Shown: positions 33,601 through 42,070 of the stretch, piece by piece
How positions within the stretch are numbered: position 1 is the first letter of the stretch
Layout of the letters: each line of letters starts with the position of its first letter
Assembly: GCF_900101885.1 (NCBI RefSeq)
Contig: NZ_FNAN01000006.1
Location: 1-64,000 of the forward strand
DNA length: 64,000 bases
DNA from: Dyadobacter soli
Lineage (GTDB): Bacteria > Bacteroidota > Bacteroidia > Cytophagales > Spirosomataceae
Direction of reading: 5' to 3'
Made by a program: the position numbers and the translations under genes
The notes under the pieces: model-generated
The model's input: only the letters and a program-made list of their open reading frames with translations
Databases searched by the model: none
Told to the model about the DNA's origin: nothing

Positions 33601-35409
33601 ATATTCTTCGAAATCGACCTCTTTGACATATTCTTCAAATAGTTTAGTGATTTTTTTAGGTGAGCCGTTGCTGCGATATACCAGATATCCCAGAAAGTTT
33701 TGCAGGGTAAAGATAATCTTGCGGGCTTCCTTGGTTTTTAAGATCCTTTCTTTGTCAGGAATTTTGTCCGGCGTGTTTTCTTTTTCTTTGTCAGCACTGT
33801 AGTTTTCGTCGGTCAGATACTTATAGTACTGCGTAAAAAAGTCATTTTGTTGGGTGTGATTTTTAAGAAGAATGCTTCGTAAAAATGTCTCGACCAGGCC
33901 TCCGATAGCCGCAACCTGGTTTTCACTGTCGGTCCTGTCTTTCAGAAAACTGTCGACGTAAATCACTTTATGAAATATACTGCTGATAGAAGACTGGCGG
34001 TCGGATATATCGGCTAATGCTGCTTCAAACATTTCCCGCCCGGCGATGAAAATGAATTTAGCCTCGGCTTCATTGATAAAATATTTGAGCGAAGCCAGAA
34101 TATTCGTAATTAAATGACGCCGCTCACGGAGGTCGTTCAGGTAAGTGACTTTGCCGGCATTATCGTCTTTACCTGTTGCAACATGATCGGTAACATTGTC
34201 GAAATTCGGGTCTACTTTATCCAGCTCGTCAAATACAAAAATGTATTGATAATGTTTTTTAAGGTCGTCGATAATTTGTATCAGCTCATTTTCAATTTCA
34301 CGGGGGTTGGCGATCGGATAAACTTTTTGATGTTTGTTAAAAAGAGAAGACAGGGATAGCGCAAAACTTTCCTGTAATTGATCTTCCTTGGTGATCTGGG
34401 CATTGCACCGATCCTGAAGCGTTTTTAGTTTTTCGTGTATTCGGGCTATGGGTACTTTTTTGTCGACAAATACGGGAATCTTCGATAGTAATTTTAACAT
34501 TAATAAAATTAATAGCGCGGTAGCCACTATGATGGATAGACCCTGAAATGACAATACGGGATTCAAATCCGGGATTCCTCCCTTTTTATAATTCTTTAAT
34601 ATCCATTCTGAATTGCCGAAAAAGTCAGGCAGGACATTGTTGATCACGTACACAGCAGCTCCTGCCAGTCCCAGCATTGTGGCTATAGCTCCTGCCTTTA
34701 TGCCAGGTTTCAGCGATGCGAGCTTTGTACTTGACCATGAAATTATTTTATGAAGAAACATGGCCAGGATAGCTGACAGAACCGCAATTCCTATCAGGTT
34801 TTCTATCACTGTCTTCGAATTGTCGGTGTTGTTTGCACTGACCAGGAAAAAGTTGGTTCCAATCAACAGGATCGTAATCAGCGGCCACAGCCAACCAAAG
34901 ACGTTGACGAGGCTGGACCATCTGGCGATGTGGTATTGCTGGGTATTTTCCAGTCCGGTGATAATTTGATTGACGATATGTTTCAGGATATCAATGTCTT
35001 TCAATTGTGATTGCGCAAGACTGATGTAAAACTCCCTGATTTTACTATCTTCTTTTACCCGGAAAGTCGTTCCCCAAAACTTTCCAAGCCAACCTTTCGC
35101 ATTTAAATTATCGATCGATTTTTTGTCTTTCAGCCGCCCGATTACCTGCTTTACAAAACTCGTCTTTCCCATGCCCCGGTAGCCGGTCACAAGGTAAACT
35201 CCCTTCCTGCTTTCGCTGCTCAGAATGTCCTGAAATGAATCAATAATTTGTTTCCGGCCTAAGAAACCCTCGTCGTTTTCCAGCGACTGGTGGCGATAAC
35301 GATAACCGCCCGGAATTTGAAGAAAGATGTTTTTGATCTGTGAATTACTCGCGTAATCAAATGGCTCCTCGTCAACTTTTGATGGAGGATTAGGATTCAC
35401 TGAGGACAT
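30685..35409 (-). CDS. KAP-like membrane P-loop NTPase with long helical C-terminus
   Basis: Protein of 1574 residues. Walker A is at 76-84 (GYRGMGKTS) after a conserved FLGRKQIIDSF. Four hydrophobic helices lie between Walker A and B (about 172-191, 204-222, 240-257 and 289-309). Walker B is at 389-400 (YIFVFDELDKVD), followed by a sensor-like FIFIAGREMFEAA. Membrane helices inserted within the NTPase core are the hallmark of KAP NTPases (Kidins220/PifA family). Residues about 700-1574 are helical with TPR-like pairs. PifA causes phage exclusion in F plasmids, so a defence role is possible but unproven. Single gene, no partner; an 11-bp palindrome precedes the start. Confidence 0.7.
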   Translation of the reverse strand: MSSVNPNPPSKVDEEPFDYASNSQIKNIFLQIPGGYRYRHQSLENDEGFLGRKQIIDSFQDILSSESRKGVYLVTGYRGMGKTSFVKQVIGRLKDKKSIDNLNAKGWLGKFWGTTFRVKEDSKIREFYISLAQSQLKDIDILKHIVNQIITGLENTQQYHIARWSSLVNVFGWLWPLITILLIGTNFFLVSANNTDNSKTVIENLIGIAVLSAILAMFLHKIISWSSTKLASLKPGIKAGAIATMLGLAGAAVYVINNVLPDFFGNSEWILKNYKKGGIPDLNPVLSFQGLSIIVATALLILLMLKLLSKIPVFVDKKVPIARIHEKLKTLQDRCNAQITKEDQLQESFALSLSSLFNKHQKVYPIANPREIENELIQIIDDLKKHYQYIFVFDELDKVDPNFDNVTDHVATGKDDNAGKVTYLNDLRERRHLITNILASLKYFINEAEAKFIFIAGREMFEAALADISDRQSSISSIFHKVIYVDSFLKDRTDSENQVAAIGGLVETFLRSILLKNHTQQNDFFTQYYKYLTDENYSADKEKENTPDKIPDKERILKTKEARKIIFTLQNFLGYLVYRSNGSPKKITKLFEEYVKEVDFEEYLKERDYRFYPAEMSKSIVYTSHSNEKRRHYLHFSYLDQYKLGYTAYLFQPFLTMNSSFMKRYSDNTLVSISYLIDNLIKFHPFAFSAQNLELLPEILATSRTPISRPFLEDLVSFLAQNHIRKTESGLYEYKFYDRTHNEITFISKLFEDEAAAFNFTLDETFSIKTHLQAKIRHLRTAHNGSNATSPIISIVFLNRLLGDVRFQDEEYQDAIVSYQDALQMFTQSPIQQPNQIISFILLKLKLGLTYEKIKAYEYALGHYAGVIEKGCELLKSKNSERQLIYRELLGLIMQAFLATLYLQEKLQEGLTFQKIKHNVNLFFRLLGGFTHDYENRDMLMSSFYSGIGTALYFKNMVLPQQVNVDRRSANNDAKKVQDAFDNTRSCFSSHIDSELISVSEKEINVLRNPRAVNTDTRLSLSAYIYYKSAIKTLIGTGKNGLPEILRASWKMISPIAEDEPTYRSLQHTRRLSNLGHALAKMGDYLLPIVKTESIRVIDAIGCFYFPKGEESKKDQIFESRNRFYVEYLNKVNVMKKDFDHGLHPRFLIHLYYLSALFYLEAGDRSNAVFQLRKIIHVLRVVKLKSDPQTSVYSVLLCLESNVIRRILELSSLMSHSSDRPQLTKFKRYFDINTYRTPHDYSNELYANLSNNPDTKETILAYALLKIKYLKMPTKLNSCVFQSLKTYFREIPEHKLLSPYNSISHQITRLMELELHTRINYHILNNYLSELINLQYTVNDQGSGQTYLFQLFGKDSHWENDYFHASKLYDLKKPGTFHPSARPENEARIKNLITKLKKSLDKCNWFDDYLDIVVNSVFNLTQMKRTLDTFGHNYILSYAFLAKVHQDLGMWLKHLHLCYIIANERGLGNKVERKLHDLLGYQDSITLDALTESQMAVQFYYLAIQMHKEGSIYRNRMNNLIYLEDDFNDNLYHFGAALERQKISSGTVRKAIKYLKADLHKANMYKYSTFIGHA

Positions 35410-35423
35410 GAACGATAGAGGAT

Positions 35424-35452
35424 TAGTATTAAAATTTCAGGTTTTAATACTA
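35424..35452. promoter_or_regulatory. 11-bp palindrome upstream of the KAP-like gene
   Basis: TAGTATTAAAA (35424-35434) and TTTTAATACTA (35442-35452) are perfect arms with a 7-nt loop, 15 bp before the start codon at 35409. Confidence 0.55.
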
Positions 35453-35619
35453 AAAGGAGCTTTGGGTTACATTTACTTATTGTCCTCCTTGATCAATGGA
35501 TACATATCGTTGGTATTGTGCCACAGTCATTTACAATGAGTTTTGATGTCCACTAATACTTTGATCGAGAGTGATTTTATATTTACCGGCAGCGTAATAA
35601 CCCGCGCAACATAAACTGC

Positions 35620-35974
35620 ATGATGCCCGCTTCTTATAATGACGAACAATTCCTTTCTGGCGGTGGTCAGATGGGTGAACTGATACGCTCGATGGACTGG
35701 TCGAAAAACGGCCCTTGGGCCTGTGAATGAATGGCCGCAAAGTTTGCGTACCAGTGTGAGCTTATGTTTGTCGTCGACCTTTCCGATCCTGATAGCCTGG
35801 GGACCTGAGTTGATCCAGATCTATAACGATAGCTATCGCCCCATTTGCGGAGCGAGACACCCTTCGGCGATGGGGCAGAATTTCAAGATTTGTTGGGAGA
35901 CTGCATTGCCGGTGGTAGGCGCTGCTAGCGACGGTGGTCTAGGGAAAGCCGGTGGGAGACGTACTTTAAGTTAG
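35620..35974 (+). pseudogene. Frameshifted N-terminus of a PAS-domain sensor kinase
   Basis: The first frame from ATG 35620 reads FLSGGGQMGELIRSMDWSK and then stops after the AAAAA run near 35707. Removing one A restores SKTALGPVNEWPQSLRTSVS, which continues into a PAS-like segment (FPILIAWGPELIQIYNDSY, then HPSAMGQ, CWETALP). Similarity ends near 35930 and no kinase domain follows. This is a twice-damaged remnant. Confidence 0.75.
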
Positions 35975-36008
35975 AAGTGAGAGCGGGTAATTGACGCTCT
36001 CTCCGCTC

Positions 36009-36145
36009 GCAAACATTTATTTAACATAATGTAAGTTATACAACAAAAAATAAATGTAATATACTAATAAAAATAGAGGTTATCGATCGATAATATTGTA
36101 TATTTTAATGATAACACTATTACGATACGTTTCGTAATTTGGGGA
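36009..36145 (+). repeat. Dispersed repeat, copy 2
   Basis: Starts TTTAACATAATGTAAGTTAT-ACAACAAAA and carries ATTACGA-N6-TCGTAAT near 36119. See copy 1 at 29137. Confidence 0.55.
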
Positions 36146-36151
36146 CGATGT

Positions 36152-36475
36152 TTAGTCTGTCGTTTGTAGGAAATGGTTAAAATCTGCGCCAACTATTTTG
36201 GGGTATTGAAAAAGGAATCCATGCCCGGAATCTGGATATAAATTTAATTGTGCATTGGGTAGTAGCTTGAAAAGTGTGATCGAATTTTCGGTTGGCATCA
36301 TAATATCATTTTTCCCGTTCGCGATCAGCACGGAAGTGTTTATGCTGTTATAGACCGTAGAATCCAATTTTTCATTACCCCAGCGTGAACGGGCAACGGC
36401 CTGGTTGGTTGCGGATTCTTTGCTTACTTGAATGTCTGGTTTGTTGGGTAGAAACTCTTTGTCGGTCTGTCTCCT
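36152..36475 (-). pseudogene. C-terminal fragment of an alpha/beta hydrolase
   Basis: The open minus-strand frame reads SKESATNQAVARSRWGNEKLD, then SVLIANGKNDIMMPTENS and YPDSGHGFLFQYP, the Asp and His regions of an alpha/beta hydrolase triad. The nucleophile-containing N-terminal half is absent upstream of about 36475. The stop is at the copy-2 repeat boundary. Confidence 0.7.
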
Positions 36476-36636
36476 CCCCTAATGTTAAATTGCGGCTGTC
36501 CGCAGTGTGGCATTTATTGGATTGGCTGGTGACTTGCCAGGTGATCAGGTGAAATCAGCATGCTAGTTCATGTGCCGCAACATTCTCTTTTTATCGGTAA
36601 AAGATGCAATAAGTTGGGAGTGAGATTCTCTCTCTC

Positions 36637-36665
36637 TTGACATAACTCCAAGTTATACATATGGT
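36637..36665 (+). promoter_or_regulatory. Possible promoter/operator of the CMD operon
   Basis: TTGACA, 17 bp, then TATGGT. The spacer holds ATAACTCCAAGTTAT, an inverted repeat whose AAGTTATAC half also occurs in both dispersed-repeat copies. Confidence 0.3.
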
Positions 36666-36768
36666 ATGGTATTGCGGCGTATTTCTGTGCTATTATTCCG
36701 CTGATACGGGCTATTCTGCCCAAGGGTGGGCACATACCTTTGTTCTATCAAACAAGCAGAACAAAATC

Positions 36769-37314
36769 ATGAGAACGATAGCAGTTCCCCAATTAGATAC
36801 ACTTGATCAGGACTCGCAGGATATCTTAGTCCAGGTCCAGAAAAAGATGGGCAAAGTCCCCAACCTTTATGCAACAATCGGTTATTCTTCATCGGCATTA
36901 AAATCCATGCTGGAAACCGACAATGCGCTTGCCCACGGCAGCAGCTTCTCGGCGAAAGAAAGAGAAGCCATCAACCTGATCGTTTCCCAAGTCAATGACT
37001 GTAACTACTGCCTTGCCGCCCATACAGCCCTGGCAAAAATGCGCGGCTTTTCCGAAGCGGAAACCATCCAGATCCGGAAGGCTGCCTATCCAACTGAAAA
37101 GCTAAATGCGGTGATCCTGCTCGCGCAATCCATTGCCGAAAACAAAGGCCAGGCTGGCCCGGATCTGTTGGATAGCTTTTTTGAACAAGGTTACAGTGAA
37201 AAAGCCTTGATCGAACTGATCGCATTAATTTCGCTGCGCACATTTACCAACTATGTTTACGCTAACACCAATATTCCTATCGATTTCCCGGCTGCCGGGC
37301 CGTTGGAGCAATAA
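36769..37314 (+). CDS. Carboxymuconolactone decarboxylase (AhpD-like) family protein
   Basis: Cytoplasmic protein of 181 residues. It has the AhpD-type redox motif CNYCLAAH with a preceding acidic SAKEREAINLIVSQVND, as in peroxidase-related CMD proteins that reduce hydroperoxides through the CXXC pair. ATG 36769 (MRTIAVPQ) is chosen; the frame is open another 36 codons upstream through promoter-like DNA. It is 24 bp from the oxidoreductase gene, forming a two-gene operon, probably for detoxification and under control of the AraC gene that follows. Confidence 0.88.
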   Translation: MRTIAVPQLDTLDQDSQDILVQVQKKMGKVPNLYATIGYSSSALKSMLETDNALAHGSSFSAKEREAINLIVSQVNDCNYCLAAHTALAKMRGFSEAETIQIRKAAYPTEKLNAVILLAQSIAENKGQAGPDLLDSFFEQGYSEKALIELIALISLRTFTNYVYANTNIPIDFPAAGPLEQ

Positions 37315-37338
37315 ACTATTAACAAACACATTCAAGAA

Positions 37339-38274
37339 ATGAAAGCAATCGCATTAAAAGCGCCTGGGGGCGTAGAACAATTCGAATATATTGAAATTGA
37401 AAAACCGTCGCTCAGCGAAGGCGAGGTTTTGGTACAAGTTAAAGCCATCAGTATCAATCCTGTGGATACTAAAAGCCGGCAGGGAAAGGGGGTTTACGGA
37501 AGGATCAAAACCGAGCGGCCGCTGATCCTGGGATGGGATATTGCAGGTGTGGTCGCTGATACCAAATCAGACCAATTTAAAGTAGGGGATGCGGTTTTCG
37601 GAATGGTCAATTTCCCGGGCCATGGTAAAGCTTATGCGGAATATGTGGCTGCCCCTGCAAACCAACTTACATTAAAGCCGACCGATGTGAACTTTGAAGA
37701 AGCCGCCGCCGCAACGTTGGTAGCATTGACCGCCTGGCAGGCAGTGGTCCACAATGCCAAAGTACAAAGCGGACAAAAGGTATTGGTCCACGCTGCGGCG
37801 GGCGGGGTTGGGCATATCGCCGTGCAAATTGCCAAACATTTGGGAGCAGAAGTGACAGGAACTTCGTCACAAAAAAATAAAGCATTTGTGCAGCAGCTCG
37901 GCGCCGATCACCACATTGATTACCACAACTATGACTGGGTCGGGCATGGTGCAGAGTTTGATTTTGTGCTGGATACGATTGGCGGCGAAAACATCGACCA
38001 TTCCATTGAAGTGACTAAACCAGGCGGCACAATTATCAGCATTCCTACAGGCATCAATGAACACGTAACCGAAAAGGCGAAGGAAAGAGGTATCAACGGT
38101 TATTTTATGCTGGTCAAATCAGACGGGGACGATATGGCACAAATCGCTTCACGGTTGGAAAAAGGCGTGATCAAACCGCACATTTACGAAACATATCCCT
38201 TCTCCCAAATGGCCGAAGCCCATACCCAACAGGAAACCGGCCGTACAGTAGGCAAAATCATTATTACCATGTAG
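37339..38274 (+). CDS. NADP-dependent quinone-type oxidoreductase (MDR family)
   Basis: Zinc-independent medium-chain dehydrogenase of 311 residues. The N-terminal catalytic domain (EGEVLVQVKAISINPVDTK, then GWDIAGVV) is followed by a Rossmann fold with the cofactor motif AAGGVGHIAVQIAKH and the family segment GADHHIDY. The zinc ligands of alcohol dehydrogenases are missing, which fits quinone or enone reductases. It is co-transcribed with the CMD-family gene and ends just before a strong hairpin. Confidence 0.9.
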   Translation: MKAIALKAPGGVEQFEYIEIEKPSLSEGEVLVQVKAISINPVDTKSRQGKGVYGRIKTERPLILGWDIAGVVADTKSDQFKVGDAVFGMVNFPGHGKAYAEYVAAPANQLTLKPTDVNFEEAAAATLVALTAWQAVVHNAKVQSGQKVLVHAAAGGVGHIAVQIAKHLGAEVTGTSSQKNKAFVQQLGADHHIDYHNYDWVGHGAEFDFVLDTIGGENIDHSIEVTKPGGTIISIPTGINEHVTEKAKERGINGYFMLVKSDGDDMAQIASRLEKGVIKPHIYETYPFSQMAEAHTQQETGRTVGKIIITM

Positions 38275-38301
38275 ATTGTTAAATCAATTATAAAAAAGCT
38301 G

Positions 38302-38337
38302 CTTGCTGCCCGGCCTGTTCCTGAGCCGGGCAGCAAG
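38302..38337. terminator. 13-bp perfect hairpin
   Basis: CTTGCTGCCCGGC (38302-38314) pairs with GCCGGGCAGCAAG (38325-38337). It lies between the oxidoreductase and the AraC gene. No T-run follows, so it may attenuate rather than stop transcription. Confidence 0.7.
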
Positions 38338-38359
38338 AAACGTATTTTGGGAAACGACT

Positions 38360-39250
38360 ATGAAACATTTCAAGACACTCAGCGAATTGCATAAGGACAA
38401 TGGCTGGGAGGCACCCGAAACACCGCTGTTCAGCCTGATCGGCTGTCAGCAATCGTGCCCGCTGGGCGACCGTGAATTTACGGTAGATGCTTATGTGGTG
38501 GCATTTAAAAAGTTAAAATCCGGTATAATCATGTATGGCCGTACGCCCTACGACCATACCAGCGGATCTATGTACTTTATGAAGCCCCGGCAAATTATTC
38601 AGCTAAAAGACCTGCATTTCGAGGAAGCGGGCTTTATGATCTTCATCCATGAGGATTACTTGAACGGGCACGTTCTGTTCCAAACATTAAAACAATACGG
38701 CTTCTTTGACTATGAGGTCAACGAAGCCTTGCATTTGTCGGCCAAAGAGGAAGCCACGATCCGGGACTTACAGGAGAAAATAATTACAGAGTACTTCAAT
38801 AATCCAGACGAATACAGCCGTGAGATTATGCTGGGGCATGTGGCGTCGATTTTGATGTATGCCCAGCGGTTTTACAAAAGACAGTTCATCAACCGTACAC
38901 AGCTCTCGGGCAAAACGGTAACGCGGTTCAATGAAGCTTTGCAAATTTACTTGCGCGACCAACTGTCGGAAAACGGTTTGCCTTCCGTGTCGTACATGGC
39001 CGACCAACTTTTTGTCTCACCCCGGTACCTGAGTGACCTTCTAAAACAGGAAACTGGAAAAACGGCATTAGAATTAATACACCTGGCATTGATCGGCGAA
39101 GCCAAAAACCTGCTGCGGTCGGCAGACCATGGTGTGGCTGAAATCGCATACCTGCTCGGGTTTGAAAATGCATCGTATTTTACGCGGCTGTTTAAGAAAG
39201 AAACCGGGATGAAACCACTCGAATTTCGAAAAACTTCGCGACCTAATTAG
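38360..39250 (+). CDS. AraC-family transcriptional regulator
   Basis: Regulator of 296 residues. The N-terminal effector domain (MKHFKTLSELHKDNGWEAP, then YGRTPYDHTSGSMYFMKPRQ) precedes two helix-turn-helix motifs (VSYMADQLFVSPRYLSDLLK and VAEIAYLLGFENASYFTRLFK). ATG 38360 is chosen because the longer frame starts inside the preceding hairpin. It is a paralogue of the regulator at 9356. Position suggests it controls the CMD/oxidoreductase operon. Confidence 0.92.
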   Translation: MKHFKTLSELHKDNGWEAPETPLFSLIGCQQSCPLGDREFTVDAYVVAFKKLKSGIIMYGRTPYDHTSGSMYFMKPRQIIQLKDLHFEEAGFMIFIHEDYLNGHVLFQTLKQYGFFDYEVNEALHLSAKEEATIRDLQEKIITEYFNNPDEYSREIMLGHVASILMYAQRFYKRQFINRTQLSGKTVTRFNEALQIYLRDQLSENGLPSVSYMADQLFVSPRYLSDLLKQETGKTALELIHLALIGEAKNLLRSADHGVAEIAYLLGFENASYFTRLFKKETGMKPLEFRKTSRPN

Positions 39251-39272
39251 TGCCACCAAGTGTTAAACATTG

Positions 39273-39500
39273 CTAACTGCGAGCCTGAGCGATTAGTGGC
39301 GTTTGTATTACAAAGAACAAATTCAGCAATGAAAAGACCGTGCTGGTGGCGGGGACGTCATAGGAGTCCGGTTGGCAGGCAAGCCACTCCGTTCCTGCAA
39401 AATGGATGGGAACGTTATCCCGGTCAAGTATTTGCCTGATTAATAGCAGGAATTGAAAAGCATTAGAACATGTGGGAGTTGTCGGTCCGGATTCGTTGGG
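39273..39500 (-). pseudogene. Possible coding remnant without start
   Basis: A stop-free minus-strand frame reads SNAFQFLLLIRQILDRD, then FAGTEWLACQPDSYDVPAT, ending at a TAG at 39273-39275. Its composition is protein-like, but no start codon or family is recognised. Confidence 0.3.
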
Positions 39501-39517
39501 CAGGGTATAGGCATTGC

Positions 39518-40738
39518 TTAAGGATTTGAAATTTGGATTTGACGCCCTCTGAGATTAAACGATGCTTTCAGGAAGACGGGGATAACTAATGCCAAGCCGG
39601 TTATAATTATCAAATTAGCATACACAAGCGGCTCGGCACGGTCAATTCGTATCAAGTGTGTCAGCACAAAGTTGGTTAGCGAGCTAATCAGGTACACCCC
39701 TCCTCCTGTAATTCCGCTGGCTATTCCGGCATTTTGTGTAAACCTTTGCAGGCAATAGGCGTAGATAATATTGAAAATAAATCCGGAACCGACGTGCAGG
39801 GAGAAAGTGAACATGAGAAGAACAGGAAGGTTGTCGTTTAATCGGACCGCGGCAAGCATGGTCACAGCAAGAAGTAGCTGTAATGTCACCGCAACATATA
39901 GCTTTTGCCTAAGAGGGTAGTTCATAAGCAGCTTAGAAATGATGCCGCCACTCATCATTGCCGTACCGGAAAGCAGTGAACTGTATCCTGAAATGACCGG
40001 AGAAAATCCGTAAACATGTTCAATCACAAAGGGACTTGTCATCCCAAAAATGACGAGTAAAGCATAGCTGAGCCCAACAATAACAACGCCCAAGGCAAAA
40101 TCGGCAGTCGTTAACATATTACCATAGGTTTTTATAATCGGCTTCCACTGGAATACTCTTAATTCCCTAAGACTTTCGCCAGAATAACTTAGTTCGAGGA
40201 AGAAAATTAATGTTGTGGCCAAAGAAAGAAAATAGAAACTTGCCTGCCATCCCCACTGGTTGTGCAAGTACCCGCCCACAAAGGGGGCAACGACGGGTGC
40301 AATCGCCCACACTATTGAAAACAAACTGGTATAGTGTTTAAGCTTTTCACCAGAATAGGAGTCCACAAAAAAAGCCCGTTTTCCAACTATAATCAAGGAT
40401 ACAGTGAGTCCTTGTAATACCCGCATAGCATAAATAACCTCGATCTGTCGGCTTATTGCAATCGCTACACTAGCTGCCGAAAAGACGACCAGTGAACCCA
40501 TGCTGATCCGGTACCTACCAAAACTATCAAGCACGGCGCCTGCAAAAAACTGGCTAACGCCCAGGCTGACCATAAACAGCAGCAGTGATAGTTGTATCTG
40601 CCCGACCCCTACTCCCAAATCCGACGCCATAGATGGAAAGGATGGCAGATATATGTCGGTGGCAAACCCGCCGAGGGGGATCAGCATGAAGGCGAGTACC
40701 GCGCTGATGTCCAGGTGCTGTTCTTGCTGCTGCTTCAT
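39518..40738 (-). CDS. MFS multidrug efflux transporter (Bcr/CflA type)
   Basis: Twelve-helix inner-membrane transporter of 406 residues. The first helix pair is GGFATDIYLPSFPSMASDLGV, the Bcr/CflA signature with the Asp in helix 1, followed by QFFAGAVLDSFGRYRI (motif A-like) and a motif C-like run (APVVAPFVGGYL). These proton-coupled exporters remove drugs such as bicyclomycin or chloramphenicol. It stands alone and points away from the polysaccharide-deacetylase operon upstream. Confidence 0.9.
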   Translation of the reverse strand: MKQQQEQHLDISAVLAFMLIPLGGFATDIYLPSFPSMASDLGVGVGQIQLSLLLFMVSLGVSQFFAGAVLDSFGRYRISMGSLVVFSAASVAIAISRQIEVIYAMRVLQGLTVSLIIVGKRAFFVDSYSGEKLKHYTSLFSIVWAIAPVVAPFVGGYLHNQWGWQASFYFLSLATTLIFFLELSYSGESLRELRVFQWKPIIKTYGNMLTTADFALGVVIVGLSYALLVIFGMTSPFVIEHVYGFSPVISGYSSLLSGTAMMSGGIISKLLMNYPLRQKLYVAVTLQLLLAVTMLAAVRLNDNLPVLLMFTFSLHVGSGFIFNIIYAYCLQRFTQNAGIASGITGGGVYLISSLTNFVLTHLIRIDRAEPLVYANLIIITGLALVIPVFLKASFNLRGRQIQISNP

Positions 40739-41096
40739 TGGCTTTTGATTTGGAGACCTTCCTGTAAAAATCCTTAAAGCACCTCAAATGGGAGTTGGCT
40801 AGATATGCCACATCCACTACGGCATTCCGGTCGGTGCTATTCGGAATTATGGGAAGGAATCGACGTCCGTATTAATTTTTATAATACAAAGCTCGCTTGA
40901 AGACCCAACATTAAATAGTCCAAATGTGGGGATTAATAGCACATATTTACATGCGAACATGTCCCATGGTTAGCAGTGGGATATAGGTCTGGGCTTAACG
41001 ATACTGATTTACGACCAATCTTACCTTATCGAAGGTTTAAACCTATTCTATCTCCCAGTTTATTCACAATTCCAAATTCTCCATACTTGCTTACGA
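40739..41096. other. Gene-free stretch
   Basis: Region between two minus-strand genes: promoter of the MFS gene on one side and the 3' end of the deacetylase gene on the other. No strong repeat or gene is seen. Confidence 0.5.
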
Positions 41097-42059
41097 TCAC
41101 TCTGTTATAGTCGTTTTATCTTCCAGAGCCATACGGGCAATTTCGTCTTTGCGTTTGAAGTTTACTCCCGGTTGATTTGTCATGTAGGTGAACAACTCTT
41201 TTGTAGCTTGTACCATCTGTGGCGTTCCGCCTATACGGTCGTGAAAACTGATGGACATCTGTCTTCTCCGGGTTGCCGCTTCCTGATACAGTTGGTCAAA
41301 TTCCATTTTTACCTGGTTGATAAACTGGTCAACCGAGAAATTCTTCCCTTCAATCAGTTGAATGTCGTTACAACGAAGCGTATAGGGGACAGTTACGAAA
41401 GCCTTTCCATTTACCTTCTGAATAAATGGCTCATCCCGGCTTAAGTCATCAATATGGTATAAGAAGCCTAATTCCTGCAAAATTTTCAATGTATTTTCTC
41501 CACGACGGAGCCAATTGGCATTGTAGCCGATCGGGTTGAAGCCCGTGATTTTTCTAATTGCATCCACGCCGTCCCCAATAAACTTTTTTTCTTCGGCGTA
41601 AGGCATGGTATACTGGGTGGCCCAATTCATTCCATGCGCTGCCGCTTCATGGCCACGCTGTACAATTTCTTTTGCTAGCTCAGGATTTTTGAGCACCGCG
41701 CCTCCCACCATATGAGAGGTGACTTTTATGCCTAGTTTATCCCAATTGTCTAGCATGCGGGGTATGCCCTCCCTATACCCATACTGGTACCAGGTCTCTG
41801 CGGGTAAGTCTTTGTAGCCCTTCTGCATATTTTGGGGAAATGGGCTTTCTGCATTTTCAGGCTGGCCGCCCGCTTCAAATTGCATTGAAACTGAAACGAC
41901 CAATCTGGATCCATCCAGCCATCTCGAACCTTTTTGTGCAGCGTGAGTATAGGTACCTTGTTCTGATTGGGCCATTGCAGACAATCCAGTCCCGCTGTAT
42001 AGAAGTGCCGAAGTTGTCAGAATCCCGCTTTGTTTTAAAAATGTCCGTCTGTCTTTCAT
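41097..42059 (-). CDS. Secreted polysaccharide deacetylase-family protein
   Basis: Protein of 320 residues. A twin-arginine-like signal peptide (MKDRRTFLKQSG, then a hydrophobic run, cleavage near SAMAQ) precedes a NodB-homology fold of the PuuE-like type: VSVSMQFEAGG, then GYREGIPRMLDNWDKLGIKVTSHMVG, RGHEAAAHGMNW and GYNANWLRRGENTLKIL. The canonical first Asp motif is altered, so activity may be on a ureide or amide rather than a sugar. It forms an operon with the downstream DoxX gene (11-bp gap, transcribed after it). Confidence 0.8.
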   Translation of the reverse strand: MKDRRTFLKQSGILTTSALLYSGTGLSAMAQSEQGTYTHAAQKGSRWLDGSRLVVSVSMQFEAGGQPENAESPFPQNMQKGYKDLPAETWYQYGYREGIPRMLDNWDKLGIKVTSHMVGGAVLKNPELAKEIVQRGHEAAAHGMNWATQYTMPYAEEKKFIGDGVDAIRKITGFNPIGYNANWLRRGENTLKILQELGFLYHIDDLSRDEPFIQKVNGKAFVTVPYTLRCNDIQLIEGKNFSVDQFINQVKMEFDQLYQEAATRRRQMSISFHDRIGGTPQMVQATKELFTYMTNQPGVNFKRKDEIARMALEDKTTITE

Positions 42060-42070
42060 AATAAGCCATG

